Origin: Kaistia granuli DSM 23481
GTDB taxonomy: Bacteria > Pseudomonadota > Alphaproteobacteria > Rhizobiales > Kaistiaceae
Length of the DNA: 64,000 nucleotides
Direction: 5' to 3'
Assembly (NCBI RefSeq): GCF_000380505.1
Contig: NZ_AQYH01000018.1
Span: forward strand, 1-64,000
The notes under the pieces were generated by a model that saw only the letters and a list, made by a program, of their open reading frames with translations, had not been told where the DNA came from and ran no database searches. A program made the position numbers and the translations under genes. Positions within the stretch are counted from its first letter, which is position 1, and each line of letters opens with the position of its first letter. Positions 39,461 through 48,265 of the stretch are shown here, piece by piece.

Positions 39461-40441
39461 ATGCAGGAAGAGACAGGATTGACCACGAGCGAGATCAGGA
39501 CCGGCGTCATCGGACTCGGGTATTTCGGTTCCTTCCATGCGCGGCAGCATGCTGCCAATCCGAAAGGCCGGCTGGCTGCCGTGGTCGATGCCGATCGCGC
39601 CCGCGCCGAGGCGGTCGGCGCCCAGTATGGCGCGGTGGCGCTCACCGATCACCGTGAGCTGATCGGCAAGATCGACGCCGTGTCGATCACCGTGCCGACG
39701 TCGCTCCACCATGCCGTCGCGGCTGACTTCATCGATGCCGGCGTGCATGTCCTGATCGAGAAACCCATCTGCGATACGGCGGAATCGGCGCGGGATCTGA
39801 TTGCGCGGGCCGAGGCCAAGGGCGTGGTCCTGCAGATCGGGCATATCGAGCGTTTCTCGCCGGTCTTCGGGCTTCTGCGCGAGAAGGTCCGCACGCCGCT
39901 GACCGTCGAATGCACGCGGATCGGACCGTGGAAGGGCAGGGCCATCGACGTCGATGTCGTGCTCGACCTGATGATCCACGATATCGATCTGGTGCTGGCG
40001 CTGGTGCGCTCAGAGGTCGTCGCCGTCGAGGCGATGGGGTCGCCCGTGCTGGCGCCGACCAATGATTTCGCCCTGGCGCAACTGCGCTTTGCCAACGGCA
40101 CCGTCGCCCACCTGTCGGCGAGCCGGATCGCCGATCGCTCGGAGCGCACGATCAAGGTGGTCGAACCGGGGCGTTACTGGTCGGCGGATCTGGCGTCGCG
40201 GACCGTCACTTCTTTCCCGCGCGGCCATGCCGTGCTGGCTCACGACGAGATCGCCGTCCCGCCGAGCGACAATCTCGCGCTCGAAATCGACTCGTTTCTC
40301 GATTCCGTCGCCGGCCTGCGCCGGCCCGTCGTCGACGGCAAGGCCGGGCTCGACGCCCTGCTGGTCGCCGACATGATCATTCAGCATATCGGGCAGGGGA
40401 AGCTCACCGCTTCGTCCGTCCTCATTGGAGATTCGCACTAA
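39461..40441 (+). CDS. gnnA: Gfo/Idh/MocA oxidoreductase, probable UDP-GlcNAc 3-dehydrogenase
   Basis: A 326-residue NAD-dependent sugar dehydrogenase. The Rossmann motif TGVIGLGYFGSFHARQ is at about residues 14-29, VLIEKPIC with the catalytic-type lysine is near 97-104, and MIHDIDLVLAL near 171-181. It overlaps a sugar aminotransferase by one base. In other Rhizobiales and in Acidithiobacillus such a pair (GnnA, GnnB) makes UDP-GlcNAc3N for lipid A with amide-linked chains at position 3, so this role is inferred from family and context. The ATG at 39461 is tentative; TTG at 39479 is possible. Confidence 0.8.
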   Translation: MQEETGLTTSEIRTGVIGLGYFGSFHARQHAANPKGRLAAVVDADRARAEAVGAQYGAVALTDHRELIGKIDAVSITVPTSLHHAVAADFIDAGVHVLIEKPICDTAESARDLIARAEAKGVVLQIGHIERFSPVFGLLREKVRTPLTVECTRIGPWKGRAIDVDVVLDLMIHDIDLVLALVRSEVVAVEAMGSPVLAPTNDFALAQLRFANGTVAHLSASRIADRSERTIKVVEPGRYWSADLASRTVTSFPRGHAVLAHDEIAVPPSDNLALEIDSFLDSVAGLRRPVVDGKAGLDALLVADMIIQHIGQGKLTASSVLIGDSH

Positions 40442-41595
40442 TGGCGTCCCCCTCCCATCCCGCCGTTGCGGCCGCGGCCGATCGCATCGGATTTTTTGAT
40501 CTGCAGCGCCAGCAGCGCCGGATCCACGATGATGTGCGCGCCCGCATGGACGCTGTGCTGGTGCATGGTCAGTTCATCCTCGGCCCGGAGGTCTCTGAGC
40601 TGGAGGCCAAGCTCGCGGCCTTTGCCGGCGTGCCGCATGCGATCGCCGTATCGAGCGGTCGCGATGCCTTGATGATCGGCCTGATGGCGCTTGGCATCGG
40701 TCCGGGCGACGCTGTCTTCGTTCCGGCCTTCACCTTCGCCGCGACGGCGGGCGCGGTCTGCTCGATCAATGCGACGCCGATCTTCGTCGATGTCGATGCC
40801 GAGACCCGCAACATGGATCCGGTCGATCTCGAGCGCGCCATCGACGAGGTGATCGCCGCCGGTGAGCTGAAGCCGCGGGTCGTCATGCCGGTCGATCTCT
40901 ACGGCCTGCCGGCGGACTACGAGGCGATCGGCAAGATCGCCGCCAAGCACGACATGACCGTGTTCTCGGATGCAGCGCAGAGCTTTGGCGGCCGCTCCGG
41001 CAACAGCCGCGTCGGCGGCATGGCGCCGATCTCGGCGACGAGCTTCTATCCGACCAAGCCGCTCGGCTGCTACGGCGACGGTGGCGCGATCCTGACCGAC
41101 AGCGACGTGCTCGCCGAGGCCGTGCGCACGCTGCGCTCGCATGGCCGCCAGGGGACCGGCGATGTCGCGGTCAGGAACGGCATCACCGGCCGTCTGGACA
41201 CGCTGCAGGCCGCCGTTCTGCTCTCGAAGCTGACGATCTTCGAGCAAGAACTCGAGCGTCGTGACCAGATCGCCCGGCGTTATGATACAGCGCTTGCCGG
41301 CAAGGTCGGCGTGCAAAAGCGTCCTGCCGGCTATTTCAGCGCCAACGCGATCTACACGATCACCGTGCCGAACCGCGACGGCCTGAAGGCGGAGCTGGAT
41401 GCACGCGGCATCGGCAATGCGTTCTTCTACCGGTTGGCGCTGCATCAGCATCCGGCGTTCGCCGAAGCCCCGCAGCGTCCGCTTTCCGTGTCGGAGACGC
41501 TGGCGGATACCGTCATCAGCCTGCCGATGCATCCGGACCTGACCGACGCGGAAGTCGAACGCGTCATCGACGCTGTGCTCGACTTCGTGGGCTGA
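40441..41595 (+). CDS. gnnB: DegT/DnrJ/EryC1 sugar aminotransferase, probable UDP-GlcNAc3N synthase
   Basis: A 384-residue PLP enzyme. The cofactor lysine is Lys206 in TSFYPTKPLGCYGDGGA. Other marks are SSGRDALMIGLMALGIGPGD near 71-90 and FSDAAQSFGGRSGN near 178-191 with the Asp that contacts the pyridine nitrogen. It follows the dehydrogenase with a TAATG overlap, which supports a two-step ketone formation and transamination on UDP-GlcNAc. A role in another amino sugar pathway cannot be excluded. Confidence 0.82.
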   Translation: MASPSHPAVAAAADRIGFFDLQRQQRRIHDDVRARMDAVLVHGQFILGPEVSELEAKLAAFAGVPHAIAVSSGRDALMIGLMALGIGPGDAVFVPAFTFAATAGAVCSINATPIFVDVDAETRNMDPVDLERAIDEVIAAGELKPRVVMPVDLYGLPADYEAIGKIAAKHDMTVFSDAAQSFGGRSGNSRVGGMAPISATSFYPTKPLGCYGDGGAILTDSDVLAEAVRTLRSHGRQGTGDVAVRNGITGRLDTLQAAVLLSKLTIFEQELERRDQIARRYDTALAGKVGVQKRPAGYFSANAIYTITVPNRDGLKAELDARGIGNAFFYRLALHQHPAFAEAPQRPLSVSETLADTVISLPMHPDLTDAEVERVIDAVLDFVG

Positions 41596-41648
41596 TTTAC
41601 CGCGCATGCGAGAATGCCGCATGCTTCCTTAACGGCTTTGTCGTATCA

Positions 41649-41687
41649 GGGCTCCTCAGGCTGAATGGCCGGCTGGGGAGCCCTTTT
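41649..41687 (+). terminator. Terminator-like hairpin after gnnB that covers the next gene's ribosome binding site
   Basis: GGGCTCC at 41649-41655 pairs with GGAGCCC at 41677-41683. The stem continues inward through TCAG with CTGG (41656-41659 with 41673-41676, one G-T pair) and ends with TTTT. The descending strand contains GGGGAG, the only visible ribosome binding site for the diguanylate cyclase starting at 41691. Confidence 0.65.
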
Positions 41688-41690
41688 CGC

Positions 41691-42839
41691 ATGTCGCTCG
41701 ACGTTCCGACACTTCTCGTCGTGTTGGCGCTCATGTGTCAGATCGCGGCCTTGTCGTTCATCGGAGCCTGGGTCCGGCGCAGGCCGGAACGGCATGTCAT
41801 CCTCTGGGCGTCGGCGCTGGAACTGGCGGCCGTCAGTTGCGTGCTATTGCTGCTACGCAACCGGATCCCCGATCTTTTTTCGATCGATCTCGCCAATGCG
41901 TGCTCGCTGCTGGCACTCGGTCTGGCCTGGAACGGTTCGCGCGCCTTCAACAGCCGGCCGGTGCGGTGGCTGCCAGCCCTTGCAGCTCCTGCCATCTGGC
42001 TGATCCTGATGCGCGATCCGTCGATCGCGCAGTCGCTGCCGCTCCGCATCACCGTGATCTCCCTATTGAGCGGCGTCCTCTCGCTGGCAATCGCCTGGGA
42101 AAGCTGGGTCAAGGCAAAGGACACGCTGTTCTGGCGCGGCCCTTTCGCTCTCATTCCGATCGTCCACGTCGTGTTCCTGTCTGTCCGGAGCGCCGTCGCG
42201 CTTGAGGTGGACCTGCCCGCCGATCTGCTCCAAGGGGGTGTCCTGCTCGGCGTCAGCATTCTGGAGCCGATCCTGATGATGTTCGCCGCGACGATCATCG
42301 GATTGCTGATGATCGACGAGCGACTGAAGAATGTCTTGAAGCAGGCGGCATCCACCGATGGATTGACCGGGCTCCTGAACCACGGCGCATTCATGGATCG
42401 GGCGAGGGCCCGGGCCGCGAATGTCCAAAGGGCAGAGTCCGCGACCATGCTGCTGTTCGACCTCGATCGCTTCAAGCAGCTCAATGATCGGCACGGCCAC
42501 GCGGCAGGCGATGCGGCACTGAAATGCTTCGCCGGATTGTTGCATCGAAGTGTCGGGGGATCGGAGCTTGTCGGGCGCGTCGGTGGCGAGGAATTCGCAG
42601 CTCTTCTGGTCGGCGTCGATACCGGGGAGGGGTGGCAGCTGGCGGAACGCGTCCGCCGTGACCTCGCGGCGCAGCCCATCCTGCATGGCGGGCGTGGCAT
42701 TGCCGTGACGGTCAGCGTGGGCGTCGCCGCTGCCGAGGGGCCGGATGTCGACTTCGAGCGCCTCATGATGGCCGCCGATGAGGCGCTCTATTCGGCCAAG
42801 CGCGGCGGGCGGGACCTCGTCTTTCAGGCGGCAAGCTGA
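41691..42839 (+). CDS. Membrane-bound diguanylate cyclase (GGDEF domain)
   Basis: A 382-residue protein predicted to make cyclic di-GMP. Six or seven hydrophobic helices (about residues 5-210) form a membrane sensor part resembling seven-helix sensory regions. The GGDEF domain spans about 218-380 with DGLTGLLNHGAF, DLDRFKQLNDRHGHAAGD and the active-site GGEEF near 298-302. The RxxD inhibitory site normally found upstream of the motif is absent (GGSE instead), so product inhibition may be weak. ATG 41691 lies under the hairpin described at 41649-41687. Confidence 0.9.
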   Translation: MSLDVPTLLVVLALMCQIAALSFIGAWVRRRPERHVILWASALELAAVSCVLLLLRNRIPDLFSIDLANACSLLALGLAWNGSRAFNSRPVRWLPALAAPAIWLILMRDPSIAQSLPLRITVISLLSGVLSLAIAWESWVKAKDTLFWRGPFALIPIVHVVFLSVRSAVALEVDLPADLLQGGVLLGVSILEPILMMFAATIIGLLMIDERLKNVLKQAASTDGLTGLLNHGAFMDRARARAANVQRAESATMLLFDLDRFKQLNDRHGHAAGDAALKCFAGLLHRSVGGSELVGRVGGEEFAALLVGVDTGEGWQLAERVRRDLAAQPILHGGRGIAVTVSVGVAAAEGPDVDFERLMMAADEALYSAKRGGRDLVFQAAS

Positions 42840-42898
42840 GCTTGACGCTGTCATCGCAGCACCGGATGGTGACGGCCAGATCCCCGAGGAGAAGACCC

Positions 42899-43717
42899 AT
42901 GCTCACCGTCACGGCGCACGGCGCCACCTTGCCGGCTATCGGCCTTGGCACATGGCAGCTCAACGGCGAGACGGCCAGCGCTGCCGTGGCAGCCGCCATA
43001 GAAGCGGGCTACCGCCACATCGACACGGCGATCGGCTATGGCAACGAGACGGAGGTAGGCGAAGGGCTGCGCCGCACCGGAGTGGCGCGCGACCAGATCT
43101 TCCTGACCTCGAAAATTCCGCCCGAGCAGCTCGGCGCCGACGACATGATGCGGGCGGCCGAGGCCAGCCTCCGGCGCCTGCGGGTGGACCAGCTCGATCT
43201 CCTGCTCATCCATTGGCCGAGCCGGACCCTGACCGCGGCCGAGACGATCCGCTCGCTCAACCGCGTCAAGCAGCGCGGCCTCGCCCGGCATATCGGCGTC
43301 TCGAACTATACCGTCCGTCTGCTCGATGAGGCCTGGGCGGCGACCGAGGAACCGATCGCCGTCAATCAGTGCGAGCACCATCCCTACCTGGACCAGAGCA
43401 AGCTGCGCGCCGCCACGGAACGGCACGGCACCGCCTTCGTCGCCTATTGCCCGCTCGGCCGTGCTGAGGCCCTGGATGAACCGGTGATCAAGGACATCGC
43501 CGGCCGCCTCGGCCGCGCGCCGGCGCAGATCGTGCTGCGCTGGCAGATCCAGAAGGGATGCGTTGCTATCCCGAAGAGTGCGCACCCGGCCCGCATTCGC
43601 CAGAATCTCGATATCGACGGCTTCGAATTGGCGGCCGCCGATATGGACGCGATCGACGCGCTCCGCACAGATGGCAGCCGGATCTGCGATTCAGCCTTCT
43701 CGCCCGATTGGGACTAA
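42899..43717 (+). CDS. Aldo/keto reductase
   Basis: A 272-residue NADPH-dependent reductase of the 2,5-diketo-D-gluconate reductase/DkgA type. The barrel pattern is LPAIGLGTWQL at residues 11-21, YRHIDTAIGYGNETEVG near 38-54 with the catalytic Asp and Tyr, LTSKIPPEQ with the catalytic lysine, LIHWPS with the His, and the cofactor site IPKSAHPARIRQN near 223-235. GAGGAGAAGACCC precedes the ATG. The substrate is unknown. Confidence 0.92.
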   Translation: MLTVTAHGATLPAIGLGTWQLNGETASAAVAAAIEAGYRHIDTAIGYGNETEVGEGLRRTGVARDQIFLTSKIPPEQLGADDMMRAAEASLRRLRVDQLDLLLIHWPSRTLTAAETIRSLNRVKQRGLARHIGVSNYTVRLLDEAWAATEEPIAVNQCEHHPYLDQSKLRAATERHGTAFVAYCPLGRAEALDEPVIKDIAGRLGRAPAQIVLRWQIQKGCVAIPKSAHPARIRQNLDIDGFELAAADMDAIDALRTDGSRICDSAFSPDWD

Positions 43718-43727
43718 GGGGCGACGC

Positions 43728-44537
43728 GTGTTCTTCTATGCAGCCAAGTTGATCTGGTTCCTGATGCAGCCGTCCGCCGCCCTGCTGATCGCCCTGGCCG
43801 GCGGCCTGCTGGCGATCGCTTTCGGCAGCCTCAAGATCGGGACGTTTCTGGTTGTGCTCGCGACGATCGGCCTGCTGCTGGCAGGCTTTTCTCCGCTCGG
43901 ACCGGCGCTGCTGTTGCCGCTGGAAGAGCGCTTCCAGCGGGCGGAGCCGGTTGGCCCGGTCACCGGTATCATCGTGCTGGGTGGCGGCATCGACCAGCAT
44001 GTCGGTGAGGTCCGGCAGATTGTCGAGCTCAGCGATGCCGGCGACCGGATGACTGAGGCGGTCGCGCTGGCGCAGCGTTTTCCGGAGGCGAGGGTCGTCT
44101 TTTCCGGCGGCTCGGCCGAGATCGTGTCGGATGGCTATACCGAAGGGGCGGCCGCTCGCCGCTTCTTCCGCGCCATGGGGCTCGACGATTCCCGTGTGAC
44201 GATCGAGGAGGTCAGTCGCAATACGGCGGAGAATGCGCGCTTTACTGCGGCGATGGTGGATGCGACGCCGGGTGAGACCTGGCTTTTGGTCACCTCGGCC
44301 TTTCACATGCCGCGCGCCATGGGCAGCTTCCGGGCCGCCGGCTGGTCGCCGATGCCCTGGCCGACGGACTACCGCACGCGTGGGGCGATGGATCTCTACC
44401 GCCCGATCCTGCGGCCGTCGCACGGGCTGACGCTCGTCGATCTCGCGGCCAAGGAGTGGATCGGCCTTGTCGCCTATCGCATGACGGGGCGTACGGACAC
44501 GCTCTATCCGGCGCCTGACGCCGGCGCTGGATCCTAA
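43728..44537 (+). CDS. YdcF/ElyC-like DUF218 membrane protein
   Basis: A 269-residue protein with two N-terminal membrane helices (about 5-25 and 33-55) and a periplasmic DUF218 domain. Family marks are GIIVLGGGID near 80-89, RVVFSGGSAE near 122-131, EEVSRNTAENARFTA near 160-174, and LLVTSAFHMPRAMGSFR near 185-201. ElyC members in E. coli affect peptidoglycan or the lipid carrier. The start is GTG at 43728 with AAGGGG upstream, 10 bases after the aldo/keto reductase stop. Confidence 0.88.
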   Translation: MFFYAAKLIWFLMQPSAALLIALAGGLLAIAFGSLKIGTFLVVLATIGLLLAGFSPLGPALLLPLEERFQRAEPVGPVTGIIVLGGGIDQHVGEVRQIVELSDAGDRMTEAVALAQRFPEARVVFSGGSAEIVSDGYTEGAAARRFFRAMGLDDSRVTIEEVSRNTAENARFTAAMVDATPGETWLLVTSAFHMPRAMGSFRAAGWSPMPWPTDYRTRGAMDLYRPILRPSHGLTLVDLAAKEWIGLVAYRMTGRTDTLYPAPDAGAGS

Positions 44538-44559
44538 GGTCGGGCGAGCGCGGCGCCGG

Positions 44560-44856
44560 CTACGGTGCTTCGCCGGTCTCCGGGGCTTTGGTCGTCGCGA
44601 CGGGGGCGCCTATACGGTAGACGCCCTTGAAATCATGCGGATCGACGGGACGGCCCTTGCGCAGGATCGCGACCTTGCCCTCGTCGGCGAGACGGATCGC
44701 GACGGCGCGGATCGGCACCATCAGCAGGCGCCAGACCTTTTCGTCGGGACCGGCGACGGCGCGCGCCAGCTCCGTCGGATCGACGCTCTTGCCGGCGGGC
44801 AAGGCGGCGAGCAGATCGAGCAAGGTCGATTGGATCTGCTCGTGACTGACTTTCAT
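44560..44856 (-). CDS. DUF3253 domain protein
   Basis: A 98-residue cytosolic protein. The DUF3253 pattern is IQSTLLDLLAALPAGKSVDPTEL near residues 8-30 followed by VWRLLMVPIRAVAIRLADEGKVAILRKG, with VDPHDFKGVYRIG near the end. The fold is expected to be a winged helix. The start ATG at 44856 overlaps the stop of the DUF599 gene and AGGGACA lies upstream. The function is unknown. Confidence 0.88.
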   Translation of the reverse strand: MKVSHEQIQSTLLDLLAALPAGKSVDPTELARAVAGPDEKVWRLLMVPIRAVAIRLADEGKVAILRKGRPVDPHDFKGVYRIGAPVATTKAPETGEAP

Positions 44857-45581
44857 GATTGTCCCTGACGTGATGCTTCGATGACGATCTTGGCGGAATC
44901 CGAGAAGAACTGGCGATGCAGCTGCACGCCGGCGACGACGAGCGTCGTGACGATCAGCGTCCAGCCGTTCACGAACCAGCCCAGATAGCCGATCGAGAAG
45001 AAGAAGGCGCGGAGGCCGTGGTTGAAATGACGGCCGGCGGTGATGGTGAAGACAGCCGCCCGTTCGGCCGCCGCGATCGTCTCCGCCTCGCCGGCATGTG
45101 CGGCCGTCGGCGTGGCGCCGATCAGGATCGAGGCATAGTTGAACAGGCGGTACGACCAGCCGAACTTGAAGAAGGCGTAGCCGAAGATCAGCATCAGGCC
45201 GATCACCTTGGCTTCGAACAGGCCCTTCGGAACGGTCTCGACAAGCGCCAGATCGCGCATCACGCCATAGACGTGATCGGTGGCGTTCAGGAGCGCGAAG
45301 CAGCCGCCGATCGCCAGCAGCGACGTCGAGGCGAAGAAGGCGGTGCCATTCTGCAATCCGCTCATGATGCCGGTATCGATCATGCGCAGGTCGCGGTGCA
45401 TCATGGTCCGCATCCATTGCCGGCGCTGGATGTCCATTGCTGAGGACAGGGTCCTGCCAGTACCGGCCATGCGGGACAGGATGACCGAATAGAGGATCCA
45501 GGCGCCGACGAAGACGATGATGGCGATGGTGTCGATCGGGGGAATCTCGATCACGTCTGCGGCGCTCCCGGCCCTTGCCAT
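44853..45581 (-). CDS. DUF599 integral membrane protein
   Basis: A 242-residue protein with about four hydrophobic segments. MHRDLRMIDTGIMSGLQNGTAFFAST near residues 60-86 and NHGLRAFFFSIGYLGWFVNGW near 187-207 are the typical DUF599 stretches. It lies in a minus-strand cluster with a 63-residue membrane protein upstream and the DUF3253 gene overlapping its stop by four bases. No function is assigned to the family. Confidence 0.9.
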   Translation of the reverse strand: MARAGSAADVIEIPPIDTIAIIVFVGAWILYSVILSRMAGTGRTLSSAMDIQRRQWMRTMMHRDLRMIDTGIMSGLQNGTAFFASTSLLAIGGCFALLNATDHVYGVMRDLALVETVPKGLFEAKVIGLMLIFGYAFFKFGWSYRLFNYASILIGATPTAAHAGEAETIAAAERAAVFTITAGRHFNHGLRAFFFSIGYLGWFVNGWTLIVTTLVVAGVQLHRQFFSDSAKIVIEASRQGQS

Positions 45582-45633
45582 GCGTTAGGGCGCAATCGTG
45601 CCAAACCAGCGAGCCGGCGGCAACACACGCCCA

Positions 45634-45825
45634 TCAGCGCGGCGAAAGCAACTTGGCGATCTGCTTGCGAAAGATCACGGTGACAACGATGACCACCAGA
45701 CCGAGCGCGCCGAAGATCGGTTCGCGCGTGATCATGCCGGCCGCCGTCAGCACGAGACAGGCGATGATGCCGCTCATCGCCACGCGGCTCGCCTTGGTGT
45801 CGAGAGTGGGCTTTTCGTCGATCAT
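45634..45825 (-). CDS. Small membrane protein, 63 residues
   Basis: Two hydrophobic helices (about residues 16-32 and 38-52) separated by a short loop with REPIF, and a basic C-terminus FRKQIAKLL. The ATG at 45825 has GAGGCCAAG upstream. It is the first gene of the minus-strand cluster before DUF599. I do not recognise a named family. Confidence 0.7.
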   Translation of the reverse strand: MIDEKPTLDTKASRVAMSGIIACLVLTAAGMITREPIFGALGLVVIVVTVIFRKQIAKLLSPR

Positions 45826-46082
45826 CTTGGCCTCGTGATGCGATGTGGTGAAGCGGTTGTCCGGCCCGTCGCGAGGAAGGGCGCGCGGCCGAACGGGGGC
45901 AGTCTATGTCACGCCGCGTCGCCTACGCCATGCTTTCGCGGCGAGGCCGGAACGCCTATGGTGGCGCCGGCGTGGCATCCAGACAGGCTCATAGGCCAGT
46001 CCGCAGCCGAGCGCCAATTCATCCTTGTGGAAAAATCGCCGCGGCGCCTGCCGCCCGCCGGCGCGAGGACTAGTGTTCAGGC

Positions 46083-46523
46083 ATGGCCCTTCATCTCATC
46101 AAGCTCTGTGTCGGCGTCGAATCGATCGAGCAACTGACCGGCTGGATCTCCGACGACATCGCTCGTCAGCGCGGGATGGGCATGGAGCCGGAAGACACCC
46201 ACACCACCCGTATGATGCCGAAGCGGATTCCCGAGATTCTCGATGGGGGTTCGCTCTACTGGGTCATCAAGGGCCAGATCCAGGCGCGTCAGCGCATCCT
46301 CGATCTGCAGGCCGTGGTCGGTTCGGACAATATCCAGCGCTGCCGCATCGTGTTCGATCCGGAGGTGGTGCCGACGGAATGGCAACCGAAGCGGCCGTTC
46401 CAGGGCTGGCGCTATCTGCTGCCGAAGGATGCGCCGCGCGATCTGGCGGCGATCGGCGGCAGCGCGGGCGACGAATTGCCGTCGGCGCTGAAGGCCGAAC
46501 TCGCCGAGCTCGGCCTCTTATGA
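46083..46523 (+). CDS. DUF1489 family protein
   Basis: A 146-residue soluble protein. MALHLIKLCVGVESIEQL at the start, HTTRMMPKRIPEILDGGSLYWVIKG near 40-64 and WRYLLPKDAPRDL near 110-122 match the DUF1489 family of alphaproteobacteria. The function is unknown. It is convergent with panC. The 257-base gap upstream contains no other gene that I can support. Confidence 0.92.
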   Translation: MALHLIKLCVGVESIEQLTGWISDDIARQRGMGMEPEDTHTTRMMPKRIPEILDGGSLYWVIKGQIQARQRILDLQAVVGSDNIQRCRIVFDPEVVPTEWQPKRPFQGWRYLLPKDAPRDLAAIGGSAGDELPSALKAELAELGLL

Positions 46524-46557
46524 GCGCCTGCCGCGCCGCCGCTGCTCTTCCTGTGTG

Positions 46558-47406
46558 CTAGACGGCGATGTTGTCGATCAGGCGGGTCTTGCCGAGCCAG
46601 GCCGCGACCAGCATGCGGCGGGGCTCTGCAGCACTGCCGTCGAGCTCTGCGAGGGTATCTGCGTTGCGCACCACCAGATAGTCGACCCGGAAGCCCGCCG
46701 CCTCGAGCGCCACGCGCCCCTCTGAGAGCGCTGGCTCTATGGCCGCGCCGGCCTGAATCTCGCCCGCCGCCTTGCGCATGACGCGGGAAATCGTCGTCGC
46801 AAGCTGCCGCTCCTCGGCCGAGAGATAGGCGTTGCGCGAGGAGAGGGCGAGACCGTCCGGTTCGCGGATGGTCGGCAGGCCGACGATCTCGGTCGGCAAG
46901 CGCAGATCGCGGGCCATCTGCCGAAGGACCATCAGCTGCTGGTAGTCCTTCTCGCCGAACAGGGCGACGTCCGGGAAGCCGGCGATCAGCAGCTTGGAAA
47001 CGACGGTCGCGACGCCGGAGAAAAAGTGCGGTCGGAAGTCGGTTTCGAGGCCGACCGCAGGTCCTGCGAGCGAGACCGTCGTCGCATAGCCGGCCGGGTA
47101 CATCTCGTTGGCGTTGGGGGCGAACACCGCCTCGACGCCGATCTCGGTAAGCTTCGCGACGTCACCGGCCTCCGTGCGCGGATAGGAGCCGAAATCCTCG
47201 TTCGGCGCGAACTGCGTCGGATTGACGAAGATGGTGACGATCACGCGGTCGGCGCGCTCGCGCGCGGCGCGCACCAATTCGAGATGTCCGCTGTGCAGCG
47301 CGCCCATGGTCGGCACCATGCCGACGCGAAGGCCGTCTCGTCGCCATGCGGCAACGGCGGCGCGCAGGTCGTCAACGGTGCGGTAGATGGTCGGGCTGGC
47401 AGGCAT
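46558..47406 (-). CDS. panC: Pantothenate synthetase
   Basis: PanC (282 residues) joins pantoate and beta-alanine with ATP, the last step of vitamin B5 synthesis. The nucleotidyl-transferase motifs are VPTMGALHSGHLELV near residues 31-45 (HxGH type), FVNPTQFAPNEDF near 60-72, LFGEKDYQQL near 148-157, and LALSSRNAYLSAEE near 185-198 with the KMSKS-like site. panB and panD are not adjacent. Confidence 0.96.
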   Translation of the reverse strand: MPASPTIYRTVDDLRAAVAAWRRDGLRVGMVPTMGALHSGHLELVRAARERADRVIVTIFVNPTQFAPNEDFGSYPRTEAGDVAKLTEIGVEAVFAPNANEMYPAGYATTVSLAGPAVGLETDFRPHFFSGVATVVSKLLIAGFPDVALFGEKDYQQLMVLRQMARDLRLPTEIVGLPTIREPDGLALSSRNAYLSAEERQLATTISRVMRKAAGEIQAGAAIEPALSEGRVALEAAGFRVDYLVVRNADTLAELDGSAAEPRRMLVAAWLGKTRLIDNIAV

Positions 47407-47581
47407 GGCGTGTCCTCATTGCGCGCGATGCACGGGGCGTCGTGGCGCTGCCGCGCGGGCGGCGACTCCGAACCGTGCTGCGACGGTCTAGCAAATCACC
47501 TGCGTGTCAGCCATTGCGGCGACCGGGTGTTCGCCCCAATAGAGAGAACGGCCTCAGGGAATCGGCCGGTTGGGAGCGACT

Positions 47582-48211
47582 ATGGGTTTGATTATCCCGT
47601 TTCTGGGCGTGATCGCGGTGTCGATCGGCATCGCCTTCCTGTTCGGTGGCGAAAGGGGAGCCGAGGCGATGGGGCGGGCCGCGCGGCGCGGTATCGCCGG
47701 GGCGCTGATTTCAACGGGGGCGGCCGCGGCGTTGACCGGCCGGCTGGGGCTCGGCATTCCGCTGCTGGCGGTCGGGCTCTGGATGCTGAAGCCGAAATTT
47801 CTCGACAACAAGCCGTGGATCGCCAACGGCCAGGTCCTGCGGGGCCGGTTTGCCGGGCGGGCGCTCGACTCACTCGACCGGGCGGAGCTTGTCGCGCTCT
47901 ATGGCCAGGTCGCGGGCAGGGCCCGCGACCGAGCTCTATTCGAAGCTTATCTCGACCGCCGAATTCCCGGTTGGCGTGAAAACGTCGAGGGTGACCCGGC
48001 AGGCCGGTCGCGCGGCGCGGCGCGCTCGGGCGCCATGACACATGAGCAGGCCTACGAGATCCTTGGCCTTTCGGCCGGCGCTTCCGAGGCCGAAATCAGA
48101 GCGGCCTACCGACGGCTGATGAAGCGCGTCCACCCCGACCAGGGAGGATCGACGTTCTTGGCCGCCCAAATCAACGAGGCGAAGGAAAGACTCCTCGGCG
48201 GACATCGCTAG
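47582..48211 (+). CDS. Membrane-anchored DnaJ-domain protein
   Basis: A 209-residue protein. Two hydrophobic stretches (about 1-20 and 35-65) precede a region with FLDNKPWIANGQ. The J domain occupies the last 58 residues: EQAYEILGLSAGASEAEIRAAYRRLM with the HPD motif in RVHPDQGG. The layout resembles the Pam18/TIM14-type or DjlA-like J proteins that recruit DnaK at membranes. ATG 47582 follows TTGGGAGCGACT. Confidence 0.88.
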   Translation: MGLIIPFLGVIAVSIGIAFLFGGERGAEAMGRAARRGIAGALISTGAAAALTGRLGLGIPLLAVGLWMLKPKFLDNKPWIANGQVLRGRFAGRALDSLDRAELVALYGQVAGRARDRALFEAYLDRRIPGWRENVEGDPAGRSRGAARSGAMTHEQAYEILGLSAGASEAEIRAAYRRLMKRVHPDQGGSTFLAAQINEAKERLLGGHR

Positions 48212-48265
48212 CTCCCAGACGCGGATACAAGAAAGGAGGGCGAAACTCTCACGAGTGACCAGCCG

